A stretch of DNA of 64,000 nt from Oceanobacillus massiliensis str. N'diop (GCF_000285495.1 NZ_HE610978.1:382031-446030); one strand, 5' to 3'; positions 1 through 8,921 are shown, counted from the first letter of the stretch. Notes: generated by a model not told the origin, from the sequence alone. A program made the numbers and translations.

Positions 1-309
1 GCATATTACATCTGCATTTAATTCCTTCGCACGATAGGACAGTCCCATCAGATCCATCTTCACGTTATGAAGGTGACCATGTGTAACGTAAAAAATAAGT
101 CCGCCTATCTCTAAGGTCTGTTCATCGGGATATCTGACATCAAAATCACAGTTACCTGCAACTTTATAAAAGCCTTCCAGTTCCGCTGCATCCATGTCCA
201 GTTCGGAATCTCCACAGTGAATCATCGATTTTACCTGGTGACGTTCTTTTATAGCGTTTAATTCATCTGTTAAACCGTGACTATCGCTTAGAATAAGAAC
301 CTTTGTCAT
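1..309 (-). CDS. ysnB: YsnB-like metallophosphoesterase (3' end cut by window)
   Basis: This is the N-terminal part of a small calcineurin-like metallophosphoesterase; the rest lies beyond base 1. The visible protein opens MTKVLILSDSHG, the first metal-binding block (D-x-H). It continues with HCGD, then AGNCD (the GNCD/GNHD block) and THGH, so four of the family's metal-ligand motifs are present in order. The ATG at 309 follows a GGAGG box and is 24 bases after the rdgB stop, so the gene is the last visible member of the rph-rdgB-ysnB run, as in B. subtilis. The substrate is unknown; the family includes phosphodiesterases of the YfcE/MJ0936 type. The family call is firm, the function is not. 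Confidence 0.88.
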   Translation of the reverse strand, partial: MTKVLILSDSHGLTDELNAIKERHQVKSMIHCGDSELDMDAAELEGFYKVAGNCDFDVRYPDEQTLEIGGLIFYVTHGHLHNVKMDLMGLSYRAKELNADVIC

Positions 310-333
310 AATAATACCTCCAGATCTTCCTCT

Positions 334-927
334 TTATAGACTATGTATCCAATTTTCTAACTGATTAATCGCGTTTTTGCGGTGGCTGATACGATTCTTC
401 GTATCTGATGGAATTTCCGCCATTGTACTATCAAATCCTTCCGGTACAAAAATCGGATCGTAACCGAAGCCCTTTTCTCCTTTTTCAGCGAAAGTGATTT
501 TCCCTTCACAAAGGCCCTTACGGAAAATGGTTTCTTCTCCTGGAACCGCAACTGCCAGCACACAGATAAACCTTGCCGTCCTGCTCTGTTCTGGCACCTC
601 TTTCATTTCTTTTAGAACCTTATCTATGTTTGCCTGATCATCTTTGGGTTCACCAGCATATCGAGCAGAGTATAATCCAGGTCGCCCATCTAAAGCATCG
701 ATCATCACCCCTGAATCATCAGCAAGTACCGGTTTGTTTAAAAGTAAAGAAATCTGTTCTGCTTTCAGTGCTGCATTTTCTTCAAACGTTGATCCAGTCT
801 CCTCTATATCAGGGATATCTTGTTCCATGTCCAATAAAGAAACAGCTTCAATTCCATACTTTGAAAAGAATTCTCTGAACTCTTTTGCCTTTCCTGCATT
901 CTTCGTAGCGATAATTATTTGTTTCAT
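334..927 (-). CDS. rdgB: RdgB/HAM1 dITP/XTP pyrophosphatase
   Basis: This 197-residue house-cleaning enzyme hydrolyses non-canonical purine nucleoside triphosphates (ITP, dITP, XTP) to monophosphates and so keeps them out of DNA and RNA. Family motifs are all present: TKNAGK (8-13) at the N-terminus, ADDSG (69-73) for metal and catalysis, GFGYDPIF (153-160) and SHR (181-183) for base recognition. The frame is open further upstream, but the start is placed at ATG 927. A TAGGAG box lies 7 bases before it and the family begins here. That box overlaps the rph stop codon, so translation is probably coupled to rph. Confidence 0.96.
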   Translation of the reverse strand: MKQIIIATKNAGKAKEFREFFSKYGIEAVSLLDMEQDIPDIEETGSTFEENAALKAEQISLLLNKPVLADDSGVMIDALDGRPGLYSARYAGEPKDDQANIDKVLKEMKEVPEQSRTARFICVLAVAVPGEETIFRKGLCEGKITFAEKGEKGFGYDPIFVPEGFDSTMAEIPSDTKNRISHRKNAINQLENWIHSL

Positions 928-937
928 CATTATTCTC

Positions 938-1693
938 CTAGTTAGCGGTATTTGTTTCTCCAATACGATCAGCCAGGTTACCAATCATTTCTTTTTGCTT
1001 TTCCACGATTTGCTGTATGCCCTCATCGGCAAGCTTGAGCATATTCTGCAGCTGCTGATAGGAAAATGTTGCTTCTTCTCCGGTCCCCTGAACCTCTACA
1101 AATTCTCCGGATCCGGTCATGACAATGTTCATATCCACATCCGCTTTATAGTCTTCCTCATAATTTAAATCCAATATTTCCGTACCACCTGGAAGCACAC
1201 CGACAGATATTGCTGCCAAATAATCCTTTACAGGCATCTTCTGGATAGCTTTATTTTCAAGCAGCTTGCCAAAAGCAAGCACAACAGCAACAAACGCACC
1301 CGTAATGGAAGCTGTTCTTGTGCCTCCGTCTGCTTGTATTACATCGCAATCTACCCAAACTGTTCTTTCTCCTATTTTATCCAAATCAACAACAGATCGT
1401 AATGCACGGCCAATCAGGCGCTGGATTTCCATCGTCCTGCCACTGACTTTCCCTTTCGATGATTCGCGAATATTGCGTTGTGCAGTCGCGCGCGGCAGCA
1501 TGGCATACTCTGCTGTAATCCAGCCCTTTCCCTGTCCGCGCATAAATGGCGGAACCCGGTCTTCTATGCTGGCATTGCAAATCACCTTTGTATTCCCAAC
1601 CTCTATTAACACAGACCCTTCCGGATGATTAATGTAATTTGTTGTCATTGCTATTGGTCTTAAGCCATTGATTTCCCGTTGATCGTTTCTCAT
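938..1693 (-). CDS. rph: Ribonuclease PH
   Basis: This phosphorolytic 3'-5' exoribonuclease trims tRNA 3' ends. The protein of about 251 residues opens [13 protein letters not shown], as in the family, and carries the [13 protein letters not shown] and [13 protein letters not shown] segments that form the phosphate and RNA binding site. The start is set at ATG 1693 because a GAGGAGG box stands 9 bases upstream; the eight residues encoded before it are not family-like. It is followed directly by rdgB and preceded by the gerM terminator. The 3' end overlaps the rdgB ribosome binding site. Nothing in it looks abnormal. Confidence 0.97.
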   Translation of the reverse strand: MRNDQREINGLRPIAMTTNYINHPEGSVLIEVGNTKVICNASIEDRVPPFMRGQGKGWITAEYAMLPRATAQRNIRESSKGKVSGRTMEIQRLIGRALRSVVDLDKIGERTVWVDCDVIQADGGTRTASITGAFVAVVLAFGKLLENKAIQKMPVKDYLAAISVGVLPGGTEILDLNYEEDYKADVDMNIVMTGSGEFVEVQGTGEEATFSYQQLQNMLKLADEGIQQIVEKQKEMIGNLADRIGETNTAN

Positions 1694-1833
1694 AGATAAT
1701 TCCTCCTCATTGTACATTCATTAGCTTATCATATTTTAAACAAAAGCAACATGATGATACATGCATTATGAGTGGAAGTATTCGGTTCAGCAGCTCGATT
1801 GGATTTCATTTGCAAACCGCCTGACAGATTCCA

Positions 1834-1865
1834 ATAAAATATGAGGCTGAACATGTCAGCCTCAT
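1834..1865 (-). terminator. Rho-independent terminator after gerM
   Basis: A perfect 10-bp stem (ATGAGGCTGA pairing with TCAGCCTCAT, loop of 5) is followed on the minus strand by ATTTTATT. It lies 4 bases beyond the gerM stop and separates gerM from rph. Confidence 0.85.
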
Positions 1866-1868
1866 CCT

Positions 1869-2936
1869 TTAGAGTTTTTCCGTTGGTGTAAAAGTCTGTT
1901 TTGTTACTGGTTCGGTGTATGCTTCACCATTTTCATTGACTAGTTGGTCCACGTTTTCAACCTTTACATCCACTGCATCGACATTCCCTTGCTCTGTTAA
2001 CGTTCTTACGATGGTCTCCATTACTTCATCCGCAATTACGGGCTGTTCAGAATCCTTCAAGATCCCCTCATTAAAAACCAGTTCAAGTACGCCATCATTC
2101 AATACCGGTTCACTGGCGAGCAGTGTTTCTGTATTGAATACGTGCAGTACATTGGCAGTGAATCCTGGCCCGTCTATAAGGGCCTGGACAATTGAGCTGA
2201 ATTCACTCTCTCCATCGGCTTGGATATATTGGGTTACAGGAACATAATACCGATTTTCATCGTGTTCTGCCGGATAGTACATCGTGACGGCTTTACTGTC
2301 CACAAGATCCAATATATCTGTATCGGTTATGTTAATGCCATTTGCTCGGGAGTATCCTTCATTGATAGGTGTTCCGTTGACAGGCATCTCATTTAATTGA
2401 TTTCCATTGATCCGAACCATAACCTTATTAACATTTTCAAATTGGGTTAAGGTATGTGTCATTGCTTCCAAAATTTTAAGCTCTTCTTCTGCTTCATAGT
2501 TCTTAAATTCCTCCGAAAAGTCGACTATCATCGTCCCATCTTCCTGCAGGTTCATGCCCAATACCTCTGTGCCCTCCGGCAATACAGCCTGAAAACCGTT
2601 TGGAAGGATTGGTGTCACTGGACCGCCCTTTACTAAGTATTCCATTACTTGAGAAGCAACTTCATTCCCATTTGGAGCAGGCAGTTCAAGGGTCTGTGAT
2701 GCGACCATTCCATTTGAATCGATTAAGAATAATTGCCTGGGAATCGTTTCAGCCGTTGTTTCGCCATCGTTACTTGCCTCTTCTGTACCCTCTTCAGATA
2801 TATTCTCTAAATCATTTACTGCTTCAGCATTCTGCGGCGGATCAATGTCTTCCAATGATTGTTCTCCCTGAAAACAGCCTGATAGAATTACCGAAATACT
2901 GATTGTACCAACCAAAAGCATTCCTCGCTTGTGCAT
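1869..2936 (-). CDS. gerM: GerM spore-germination/sporulation lipoprotein
   Basis: This 355-residue lipoprotein has two tandem GerMN domains. The N-terminus is a basic stretch, a hydrophobic core and the lipobox LSGC, with Cys21 as the lipidation site. An acidic Glu/Asp/Asn-rich linker (about 25-70) follows. The first GerMN domain (about 95-205) contains LPEGTEVLGMNLQEDG and VDFSEEF, and a second copy (about 225-345) carries LVFNEGIL. In B. subtilis GerM is needed for normal septation/engulfment and germination. The start at ATG 2936 follows an AGGGGG box; the 24 preceding codons are not part of the family. It lies between racE and rph, each separated by a terminator, so it is probably transcribed alone during sporulation. 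Confidence 0.94.
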   Translation of the reverse strand: MHKRGMLLVGTISISVILSGCFQGEQSLEDIDPPQNAEAVNDLENISEEGTEEASNDGETTAETIPRQLFLIDSNGMVASQTLELPAPNGNEVASQVMEYLVKGGPVTPILPNGFQAVLPEGTEVLGMNLQEDGTMIVDFSEEFKNYEAEEELKILEAMTHTLTQFENVNKVMVRINGNQLNEMPVNGTPINEGYSRANGINITDTDILDLVDSKAVTMYYPAEHDENRYYVPVTQYIQADGESEFSSIVQALIDGPGFTANVLHVFNTETLLASEPVLNDGVLELVFNEGILKDSEQPVIADEVMETIVRTLTEQGNVDAVDVKVENVDQLVNENGEAYTEPVTKQTFTPTEKL

Positions 2937-3006
2937 GCTATTACCCCCTACGATGGTTTGTACTACTATATATACGAGCCTACTTAGAAAATAGACCAAC
3001 CAATGC

Positions 3007-3042
3007 AAAAAAATCAGGCACCTTTTTTAAGATACCTGATTT
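3007..3042 (-). terminator. Terminator overlapping the end of racE
   Basis: The arms AAATCAGG (3035-3042, read on the minus strand) and CCTGATTT (3011-3018) form an 8-bp stem followed by seven T. The racE stop codon (3027-3029) lies in the loop, so the terminator is built from the last codons of the gene. Confidence 0.8.
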
Positions 3043-3851
3043 GGGGTGATATTCGCTTTTTTGATGGTAAGCATATGGAAGTTTGCCTCTTTAAAAATGC
3101 TCCTTGATATTTCGATAAAAATATTTAGATCGCCTGTTGCATAAAATTCGTGGACAGGAGGCAGTTCTGCTTTATTCAACAGATGATGTACATCTAAAAT
3201 CGCACTTGTTTCCCGAGCCGTCTCTTCACTGGAGGAAATGATTGTCACCTTTTCTCCAATCACTTTCTGAATCGTGTCTTTTAATAATGGATAATGGGTG
3301 CAGCCCAGTATCAATGTATCCATTTCCTTATGTTTCTTTAAAGGAAGCAATGAATCAGATATGACATCAAGGGCGTGTTCACCAGATAATATCCCTTTTT
3401 CTACCATCGGCACGAATAATGGGCATGCAAGGGCTGTTACATGTATGTCCGTCTTGATTTTCTTTAATGCATAACTATAGGCACCACTTCGGACAGTACC
3501 TTCCGTTCCGATAATTCCAACCTGATTATTTTTGGTGAAATTAATTGCTGCCCTTGCCCCCGGCTGAATAACACCAATTACCGGAATGTCCAGTTTTTCC
3601 TTCAGGTCATCAAGGGTAAAGGCGGTAGCGGTATTACAGGCAATGACCAGCATTTTAATATCTTTCGTCAATAGAAAATCGACCATTTCCCAAGTGTACT
3701 TTTGTACTTCCTCTTTTGACCGTGGGCCGTATGGGCATCTTGCTGTATCCCCAAGATATATTAGTTTTTCTTTTGGTAACTGTCTCATCAACTCATGTGC
3801 TACGGTTAATCCACCAACACCTGAATCGATTACGCCGATTGCTCTATCCAA
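3027..3851 (-). CDS. racE: Glutamate racemase
   Basis: This cytoplasmic, cofactor-independent enzyme converts L- to D-glutamate for peptidoglycan. The 274-residue protein has the N-terminal IGVIDSGVGGLTV, the YLGDTARCPYG segment, and both catalytic cysteines in their usual contexts: ACNTAT (Cys72) and GCTHYP (Cys184). The length is typical. It begins 21 bases after the stop of the MarR-type gene upstream and is probably co-transcribed with it. An intrinsic terminator overlaps its last codons and separates it from gerM. The order racE-gerM-rph is the conserved Bacillus arrangement. Confidence 0.97.
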   Translation of the reverse strand: MDRAIGVIDSGVGGLTVAHELMRQLPKEKLIYLGDTARCPYGPRSKEEVQKYTWEMVDFLLTKDIKMLVIACNTATAFTLDDLKEKLDIPVIGVIQPGARAAINFTKNNQVGIIGTEGTVRSGAYSYALKKIKTDIHVTALACPLFVPMVEKGILSGEHALDVISDSLLPLKKHKEMDTLILGCTHYPLLKDTIQKVIGEKVTIISSSEETARETSAILDVHHLLNKAELPPVHEFYATGDLNIFIEISRSIFKEANFHMLTIKKANITPNQVS

Positions 3852-3872
3852 AACGATGTCTCCTCTTTGCTG

Positions 3873-4337
3873 TTATTTTGCTTTGTTTTTATCATCGACT
3901 AATTTCATTTCGTCATATAGGAAATCCAATAGATGGTTCAAAGAATCTTTTTCTTCATCAGAGAACCTGCTTAGAACTTCACCAAGGTATTCCTGCCGTT
4001 TTTTGATTACTTCACGGATGATTATTTTCCCTTTGTCCAAGAGATGGATTCTGACAACCCTTCTATCATTTGTGTCACGAACTCTTTCAACAAGCTCATT
4101 TCTTTCCATGCGGTCAACTAGATCCGTTGTTGTACTAAAAGCAAGACTTATTTTATTGGATAGCTCCCCAATCGTCAGGTCGCCCTCCTCCAATAACCAT
4201 TGTAATGCAACAAATTGCGGTGATGTGATAGGATAATTATTTAAAATTTTCCGGCCGTTTTGCTTAATGATTCCGGAAATATAACGAAGTCTTTTTTCCA
4301 TTTTATTAATGGATTCCATTGTTGCATCTTTTTCCAA
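3873..4337 (-). CDS. ysmB: MarR-family transcriptional regulator (YsmB-like)
   Basis: This 154-residue winged-helix repressor has a family-typical all-helical dimer arm (about 5-40 and 120-150) around the DNA-binding part. The helix-turn-helix is visible at LTIGELSNKISLAFSTTTDLVDRM and the wing at VRDTNDRRVVRIHL, with the DxRxxRIHLT-like signature. Translation probably starts at a TTG (4337), which sits 7 bases behind a strong GGAGG; the next ATG is six codons later. It leads the operon into racE. The ligand and regulon are unknown. YsmB sits in the same place upstream of gerE in B. subtilis. Confidence 0.9.
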   Translation of the reverse strand: MEKDATMESINKMEKRLRYISGIIKQNGRKILNNYPITSPQFVALQWLLEEGDLTIGELSNKISLAFSTTTDLVDRMERNELVERVRDTNDRRVVRIHLLDKGKIIIREVIKKRQEYLGEVLSRFSDEEKDSLNHLLDFLYDEMKLVDDKNKAK

Positions 4338-4547
4338 TGTGTTACCTCCTACTTATTCCTTAACGAATAGTTTAACATATTTTGCTGTTTTCCATATAAA
4401 TTTATCGTTTCAGCTTTTGCCACAGTATATTCATAGAATATTGATTTGGTTTGCCAGCAGCAAATCGGACATTTCCCATTTGCCCGACCCGAAGAACAAT
4501 AACTGTACAACCGCAGTACAATGGGAAATTTTCATAGAAATGTGCGC

Positions 4548-4574
4548 ACTATTTCCCGGACTTTTCATAAGCTA
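4548..4574 (+). promoter_or_regulatory. Candidate SigK promoter of gerE
   Basis: AC at 4548-4549 is followed after 16 bases by CATAAGCTA (4566-4574), which fits the SigK pattern AC-N16/17-CATAnnnTA. It lies 60 bases upstream of the gerE start. In B. subtilis gerE is transcribed by SigK in the mother cell, so position and sequence agree. The match was found by eye only. Confidence 0.65.
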
Positions 4575-4633
4575 TATTGACTAAATAATTTCCCTTCATA
4601 CTGCAGCTCTATAGAGCAAGGAGGGGGTAACAT

Positions 4634-4858
4634 TTGAAGGACAACGAGTATAAGCCGAAGCAATTATTAACCAAACGCGAAAAAGAAGTGTTTGAACTAT
4701 TAGTACAGGATAAGACAACAAAAGAAATAGCACAGGAATTGTTTATTTCCGAAAAAACTGTCCGGAACCATATTTCAAATGCTATGCAAAAACTGGGAGT
4801 CAAAGGACGGTCACAAGCCGTAGTTGAGCTTCTTCGCATGGGGGAATTAAAGCTCTAA
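4634..4858 (+). CDS. gerE: GerE spore-coat transcription regulator
   Basis: This 74-residue protein consists almost only of a LuxR-type helix-turn-helix: LTKREKEVFELLVQDKTTKEIAQELFISEKTVRNHISNAMQKLG, split here by function into the scaffold helices and the recognition helix around SEKTVRNHI. GerE acts late in the mother cell, activating or repressing coat genes with SigK. The start is a TTG at 4634 preceded by an AAGGAGGGGG box at about 10 bases. Length and start match the B. subtilis protein. A SigK-like promoter precedes it and a terminator follows 1-2 bases after the stop, so it is monocistronic. Confidence 0.96.
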   Translation: MKDNEYKPKQLLTKREKEVFELLVQDKTTKEIAQELFISEKTVRNHISNAMQKLGVKGRSQAVVELLRMGELKL

Positions 4859-4859
4859 G

Positions 4860-4893
4860 AAAACCGACTTCCCTTTATAGGGGGTCGGTTTTG
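4860..4893 (+). terminator. Terminator after gerE
   Basis: AAAACCGAC pairs with GTCGGTTTT, with an inner CCCT/AGGG pairing. It starts 2 bases after the gerE stop and ends in TTTT. Confidence 0.85.
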
Positions 4894-4908
4894 TATGTGT
4901 TCATTCAG

Positions 4909-5349
4909 TTACTTGAGAAGCAGCTTTTTCATTTCTTCTGTAAGCGGGATTGGCCTGCCTTGCTCAGGATTAATATAAACCACTCTTCCCCGCCCAGTTA
5001 AAGCAATTTCCCCGTCTCCTTTGACAACCATATAATGGAGATCAAAGGAAGTATTCCCGACCGCTGCCGTTTTTACATAAACCCGCAGCATATCCGTAAA
5101 ATAAATCTGCTGTAAATAATCACACTGGAGATCTGCCACAATGATTCCCTGTTCATTATTATTCATATCCAGCAGAATCCCTAGTGAACGGATATAATCG
5201 ATACGCGCTTCTTCAAAGTAGATAAACGGTGATACATTATTGACGTGACCATACATATCTGTTTCGGAAAAGCGGACTTTGACAGGAATGTTAAAAGAGA
5301 ACTCAGAACGCCATGTATCCATATCATCTATGTAGCTGATCGTTTTCAT
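4909..5349 (-). CDS. ysmA: Hotdog-fold acyl-CoA thioesterase (YsmA-like)
   Basis: This 146-residue single hotdog domain is of the 4-hydroxybenzoyl-CoA thioesterase type. The signature V-R-F-S-E-T-D-M-Y-G-H-V-N-N (about 24-37), with the catalytic Asp and the HVNN turn, is clear, followed by YFEEARIDY and a second strand set ending VVYINPE. Such enzymes hydrolyse acyl-CoA esters; the chain specificity cannot be told from sequence. An ATG with an AGGGGGAG box is used. It lies downstream of the sdhB terminator on the same strand. The neighbourhood (gerE, sdh) matches B. subtilis ysmA. Confidence 0.9.
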   Translation of the reverse strand: MKTISYIDDMDTWRSEFSFNIPVKVRFSETDMYGHVNNVSPFIYFEEARIDYIRSLGILLDMNNNEQGIIVADLQCDYLQQIYFTDMLRVYVKTAAVGNTSFDLHYMVVKGDGEIALTGRGRVVYINPEQGRPIPLTEEMKKLLLK

Positions 5350-5375
5350 TTGACTCCCCCTGTTTATGTTGAACT

Positions 5376-5409
5376 AAAAGGCCCTTACCTGAGCAGGAAA
5401 GGGCCTTTT
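5376..5409 (-). terminator. Terminator after sdhB
   Basis: AAAAGGCCC pairs with GGGCCTTTT across a 16-base loop. On the minus strand it ends the sdhCAB transcript just beyond sdhB and before ysmA. Confidence 0.85.
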
Positions 5410-5427
5410 GCTTTTGTCATCTGTTCT

Positions 5428-6192
5428 TTAGTATCCATTATCGCTTCCGAAGAAGTTCTTGAAAGCCTGGATGTTCGTTGCACGATTCATCGCTGCAATA
5501 GAAGTTGTTAAAGGAATTCCTTTAGGGCAAACCTGCACACAGTTCTGTGAGTTACCGCAGCCATCAATTCCTCCATCCTCCATCAGTCCTTCAAGTCGTT
5601 CACTTGCATTCATTTCACCCGTTGGATGCGCATTGAACAAACGCGCCTGTGAAATGGCAGCAGGGCCGATAAAGTTCGATTTGTCATTTACATTTGGGCA
5701 GGCTTCCAGACAGACGCCGCACGTCATACATTTCGATAGCTCATATGCCCATTGGCGTTTCTTCTCCGGCATCCGTGGTCCCGGTCCCAAGTCATGTGTT
5801 CCATCGATCGGAATCCAGGCCTTTACTTGTTTCAACGCATCAAACATCCGTTCACGGTCAACGATTAAATCCCGTACAACAGGGAATGTCGACATTGGTT
5901 CTAGACGAATTGGCTGTTCCAGCTGGTCAACCAATGCTGCGCAGGATTGTCTTGCAGTTCCATTGATGACCATGGAACATGCTCCACAAACCTCCTCAAG
6001 ACAGTTCATATCCCACATTACCGGAGTTGTTTTTTCTCCTTGTGCGTTTACTGGATTTTGCCTGATTTCCATAAGTCCTGATATGACATTCATATTCTGT
6101 CTATATGGAATTTCAAACGTTTCCTCATAAGGAGCAGAATCCGGGCCGTCTTGTCTAGTTATAATAAAGGTAACTTTACTTTGTTCAGCCAT
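5428..6192 (-). CDS. sdhB: Succinate dehydrogenase iron-sulfur subunit
   Basis: The 254-residue SdhB passes electrons from SdhA to the heme/menaquinone subunit. The [2Fe-2S] ligands are Cys64, Cys69, Cys72 and Cys84. The [4Fe-4S] and [3Fe-4S] ligands lie in CMTCGVCLEACP (Cys155, 158, 161, 165) and CGNSQNCVQVCP (Cys212, 218, 222). An upstream in-frame GTG exists at 6198, but the AAAGGGGGAG box is correctly spaced only for the ATG at 6192, which also matches the family start. It is the last gene of sdhCAB, 17 bases after sdhA. Confidence 0.97.
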   Translation of the reverse strand: MAEQSKVTFIITRQDGPDSAPYEETFEIPYRQNMNVISGLMEIRQNPVNAQGEKTTPVMWDMNCLEEVCGACSMVINGTARQSCAALVDQLEQPIRLEPMSTFPVVRDLIVDRERMFDALKQVKAWIPIDGTHDLGPGPRMPEKKRQWAYELSKCMTCGVCLEACPNVNDKSNFIGPAAISQARLFNAHPTGEMNASERLEGLMEDGGIDGCGNSQNCVQVCPKGIPLTTSIAAMNRATNIQAFKNFFGSDNGY

Positions 6193-6209
6193 TTTCACTT
6201 ACTCCCCCT

Positions 6210-7961
6210 TTAGTGTTTTGTAGTGTAGTCACGTTTACGAGGCGGAATTAAAGAAACGTCCACTTCCTCGTAATTAAATACCGGCGACTGTGTTGCTGCG
6301 TCAAATTCAGCAATTGTTGTTTTCAGCCATTCTTCATCATTACGCTCCGGGAACTCCGGTTTATAATGGGCACCGCGGCTTTCATTGCGATTATACGCAC
6401 CGATAGTTATCACACGGGCAAGATGAAGCATGTTTTTCAATTGTCGGGTAAACATGACACCTTGGTTGCTCCAGCGGGAGGTATCATTGATATTGATTTG
6501 ATCCCATCTTTCAATGAGTTCTTTGATTTTCTCATCGGTTTTCAGAAGCTTTTCATTCTCACGGACAACAGTAACATTATCTGTCATCCATTCTCCTAGT
6601 TCCCTATGAATCTGGTAGGCGTTTTCTGTACCCTCCATGCTCATTAACTGTTCGAATTTGGCTGTTTCCTCCTGCTCGCGTGATACGAAAACATCATCTG
6701 ACATATCATCTACGTGAACATCCAGACCATCAATGTAGTCAATCGCTTTCGGTCCTGCAACCATTCCACCATAGATTGCCGACAATAGCGAGTTGGCTCC
6801 AAGACGATTGCCGCCATGCTGTGAGTAATCACATTCACCTGCTGCAAAAATACCAGGGATGCTTGTCATCTGATTGTTATCAACCCATAGACCACCCATG
6901 GAATAATGCACGGCAGGGAAAATTTTCATTGGCACCTTGCGCGGGTCTTCGCCAACAAATTTCTCATAGATTTCGATGATTCCACCCAATTTAATATCCA
7001 GTTCCTTCGCATCTTTATGTGAAAGATCAAGATAGACCATGTTTTCCCCATTGATACCGAGTTTTTGATTGACACAGACATCAAAGATTTCGCGTGTTGC
7101 GATATCACGCGGTACGAGATTCCCGTATGCCGGATATTTCTCTTCCAGGAAATACCATGGCTCTCCATCCTTATACGTCCAGATTCGGCCGCCTTCACCC
7201 CGCGCCGATTCACTCATCAGACGTAATTTATCATCACCAGGAATTGCGGTTGGGTGAATTTGAATAAACTCTCCATTGGCATATTTTGCGCCCTGCTGGT
7301 ACAGGATACTTGCAGCAGAACCAGTGTTGATCATTGAATTTGTTGATTTACCGAAGATGATCCCTGGTCCGCCGGTAGCAAAGATGGTGGCATCTGAGCG
7401 AAACGCTTTAACCTCATGCGTTTTAATATTCTGCGCGACAATCCCTTTACCGACACCATTGTCGTCAATGACAGCCTGCAGGAATTCCCAGCCTTCATAC
7501 TTTGTGACAAGACCTTCTACCTCAAAACGGCGAACCTGTTCATCAAGAGCATACAATAACTGCTGCCCTGTAGTTGCCCCGGCATATGCAGTACGATGCA
7601 TTTGGGTTCCTCCAAAACGACGGAAATCCAACAATCCTTCCGGTGTACGATTAAACATTACGCCCATACGGTCAAACATATGTATAATCCCCGGCGCTGC
7701 ATCACACATAGCCTTTACTTGCGGCTGGTTTGCCAGGAAATCACCGCCATATACTGTATCATCAAAGTGTAACCAAGGAGAATCTCCTTCTCCTTTTGTA
7801 TTTACTGCGCCGTTAATACCACCTTGAGCACATACAGAGTGAGAGCGTTTAACAGGTACGATAGAAAACAAATCTACTTTAACGCCTGCCTCGGCTGATT
7901 TAATAGTAGCCATCAATCCGGCTAGCCCACCGCCGACAACAGCGACTTTACGATTATTCAT
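6210..7961 (-). CDS. sdhA: Succinate dehydrogenase flavoprotein subunit
   Basis: This 583-residue FAD-linked catalytic subunit oxidises succinate to fumarate. The FAD Rossmann motif GGGLAGL is at 10-16, and His41 in RSHSVCAQGGINGA is the residue that carries covalent FAD. The capping domain follows with HPTAIPGDD and the catalytic SESARGEGG Arg region. The HGGNRLGANSLLSAIYGG FAD block comes later, then the helical C-terminal domain. The length is normal for the menaquinone-reducing Bacillus enzyme. It sits between sdhC and sdhB in the canonical CAB order. Confidence 0.98.
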   Translation of the reverse strand: MNNRKVAVVGGGLAGLMATIKSAEAGVKVDLFSIVPVKRSHSVCAQGGINGAVNTKGEGDSPWLHFDDTVYGGDFLANQPQVKAMCDAAPGIIHMFDRMGVMFNRTPEGLLDFRRFGGTQMHRTAYAGATTGQQLLYALDEQVRRFEVEGLVTKYEGWEFLQAVIDDNGVGKGIVAQNIKTHEVKAFRSDATIFATGGPGIIFGKSTNSMINTGSAASILYQQGAKYANGEFIQIHPTAIPGDDKLRLMSESARGEGGRIWTYKDGEPWYFLEEKYPAYGNLVPRDIATREIFDVCVNQKLGINGENMVYLDLSHKDAKELDIKLGGIIEIYEKFVGEDPRKVPMKIFPAVHYSMGGLWVDNNQMTSIPGIFAAGECDYSQHGGNRLGANSLLSAIYGGMVAGPKAIDYIDGLDVHVDDMSDDVFVSREQEETAKFEQLMSMEGTENAYQIHRELGEWMTDNVTVVRENEKLLKTDEKIKELIERWDQININDTSRWSNQGVMFTRQLKNMLHLARVITIGAYNRNESRGAHYKPEFPERNDEEWLKTTIAEFDAATQSPVFNYEEVDVSLIPPRKRDYTTKH

Positions 7962-7988
7962 TTTGTTTGCTCACTCCTTCTCTTTCTA

Positions 7989-8609
7989 TTAAACACCGTA
8001 CGCAAATTGAATCAGTGTTCTGACACCTAAATAGCTGACAACAAAAAATACGACGAGACAAAAATAAGTCGAAATCCGCTGTGATCTTGGAGACTGTGTC
8101 AAGCCCCATGTCACAAGGAAGCTCCATAATCCGTTCGCGAAGTGGAATACAGTAGAAACCACACCGATCAGATAAAACCAGAACATAATAGGGTTTGTCA
8201 GAATGCCTTCCATTAAACTATAGTTGGCTTCTGCATTGCCCAAACCAATTTGGACACGGGTTTCAAAGACATGCCATGCAATGAAGATAAGCGTCACGAT
8301 ACCTGTGATGCGTTGCAGGATGTACATCCAGTTACGGAAAAATCCATATCTGCCAGTATTGTTTCTTGCAGTGAAAACAATATATACCCCTAGTATGGCA
8401 TGAAACAAGATTGGCAGATAGATAACGAATATCTCCAGCAGCAATACAAATGGAAGCCCTCCCATAAAACCTGCCGCTTTATTAAAACTTTCTTCTCCAT
8501 ACACAGCAAAATGATTCACCGTAAGATGCTGAACAAGGAAAATACCGATTGGTACAACACCTAAAAATGAATGCAGTCTTCTGTAGAAAAACTCACGATG
8601 CTCTGCCAT
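7989..8609 (-). CDS. sdhC: Succinate dehydrogenase cytochrome b558 subunit
   Basis: This 206-residue integral membrane anchor has five predicted membrane helices (about 14-32, 57-80, 98-117, 140-162, 183-202). It carries two b hemes and reduces menaquinone. Histidines at 13, 28, 70, 113 and 156 correspond to the conserved set that includes the axial heme ligands of the B. subtilis protein. It is the first gene of the operon, with a clear GGGGGG box before ATG 8609. A CcpA-like site lies 54 bases upstream. Confidence 0.96.
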   Translation of the reverse strand: MAEHREFFYRRLHSFLGVVPIGIFLVQHLTVNHFAVYGEESFNKAAGFMGGLPFVLLLEIFVIYLPILFHAILGVYIVFTARNNTGRYGFFRNWMYILQRITGIVTLIFIAWHVFETRVQIGLGNAEANYSLMEGILTNPIMFWFYLIGVVSTVFHFANGLWSFLVTWGLTQSPRSQRISTYFCLVVFFVVSYLGVRTLIQFAYGV

Positions 8610-8921
8610 GTTTACCCCCCTTAATCATTTCATATTCTTTTAGTTATGTAGACTATCAAAAAGTAAAGCGCTTTTATAATTCAATAGCGTAACTTTTTAA
8701 AATAGCACAAATTTGTAACATATTTATTGTACTTCTTACTCCTAAAAGCGTCAAGAAAACAAAATTTGATTTTTTCGGAGTGACAAATTATAATCTAGCG
8801 AATTAATCATAGAATACTTGATAATTCCCTGATTTATATAGATAATGAAATTAGGGAAAAACAGATTACACTTTTAAATTTCACTGATATACAATGGCTT
8901 TACTGGAAAGGATGAATTAGG
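8610..8921. other. Divergent intergenic region sdhC / yslB
   Basis: This 312-base AT-rich gap carries the promoters for sdhC (minus) and yslB (plus). I see a cre-like palindrome (8663-8676) and an AAAGGATG ribosome binding site for yslB just before 8922. No convincing small gene or structured leader is visible. Confidence 0.6.
8663..8676 (-). promoter_or_regulatory. Candidate cre (CcpA) site upstream of sdhC
   Basis: On the minus strand TAAAAGCGCTTTAC is close to the ideal palindromic cre TGAAAGCGCTTTCA; the central AAAGCGCTTT is perfect. The position suits carbon catabolite control of the sdh operon. No operator test is possible from sequence alone. Confidence 0.5.

Noticed and set aside
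7276-7827. 183-codon open frame on the plus strand within sdhA
   Set aside because: It is antisense to a fully conserved sdhA, has no ribosome site and no family features.
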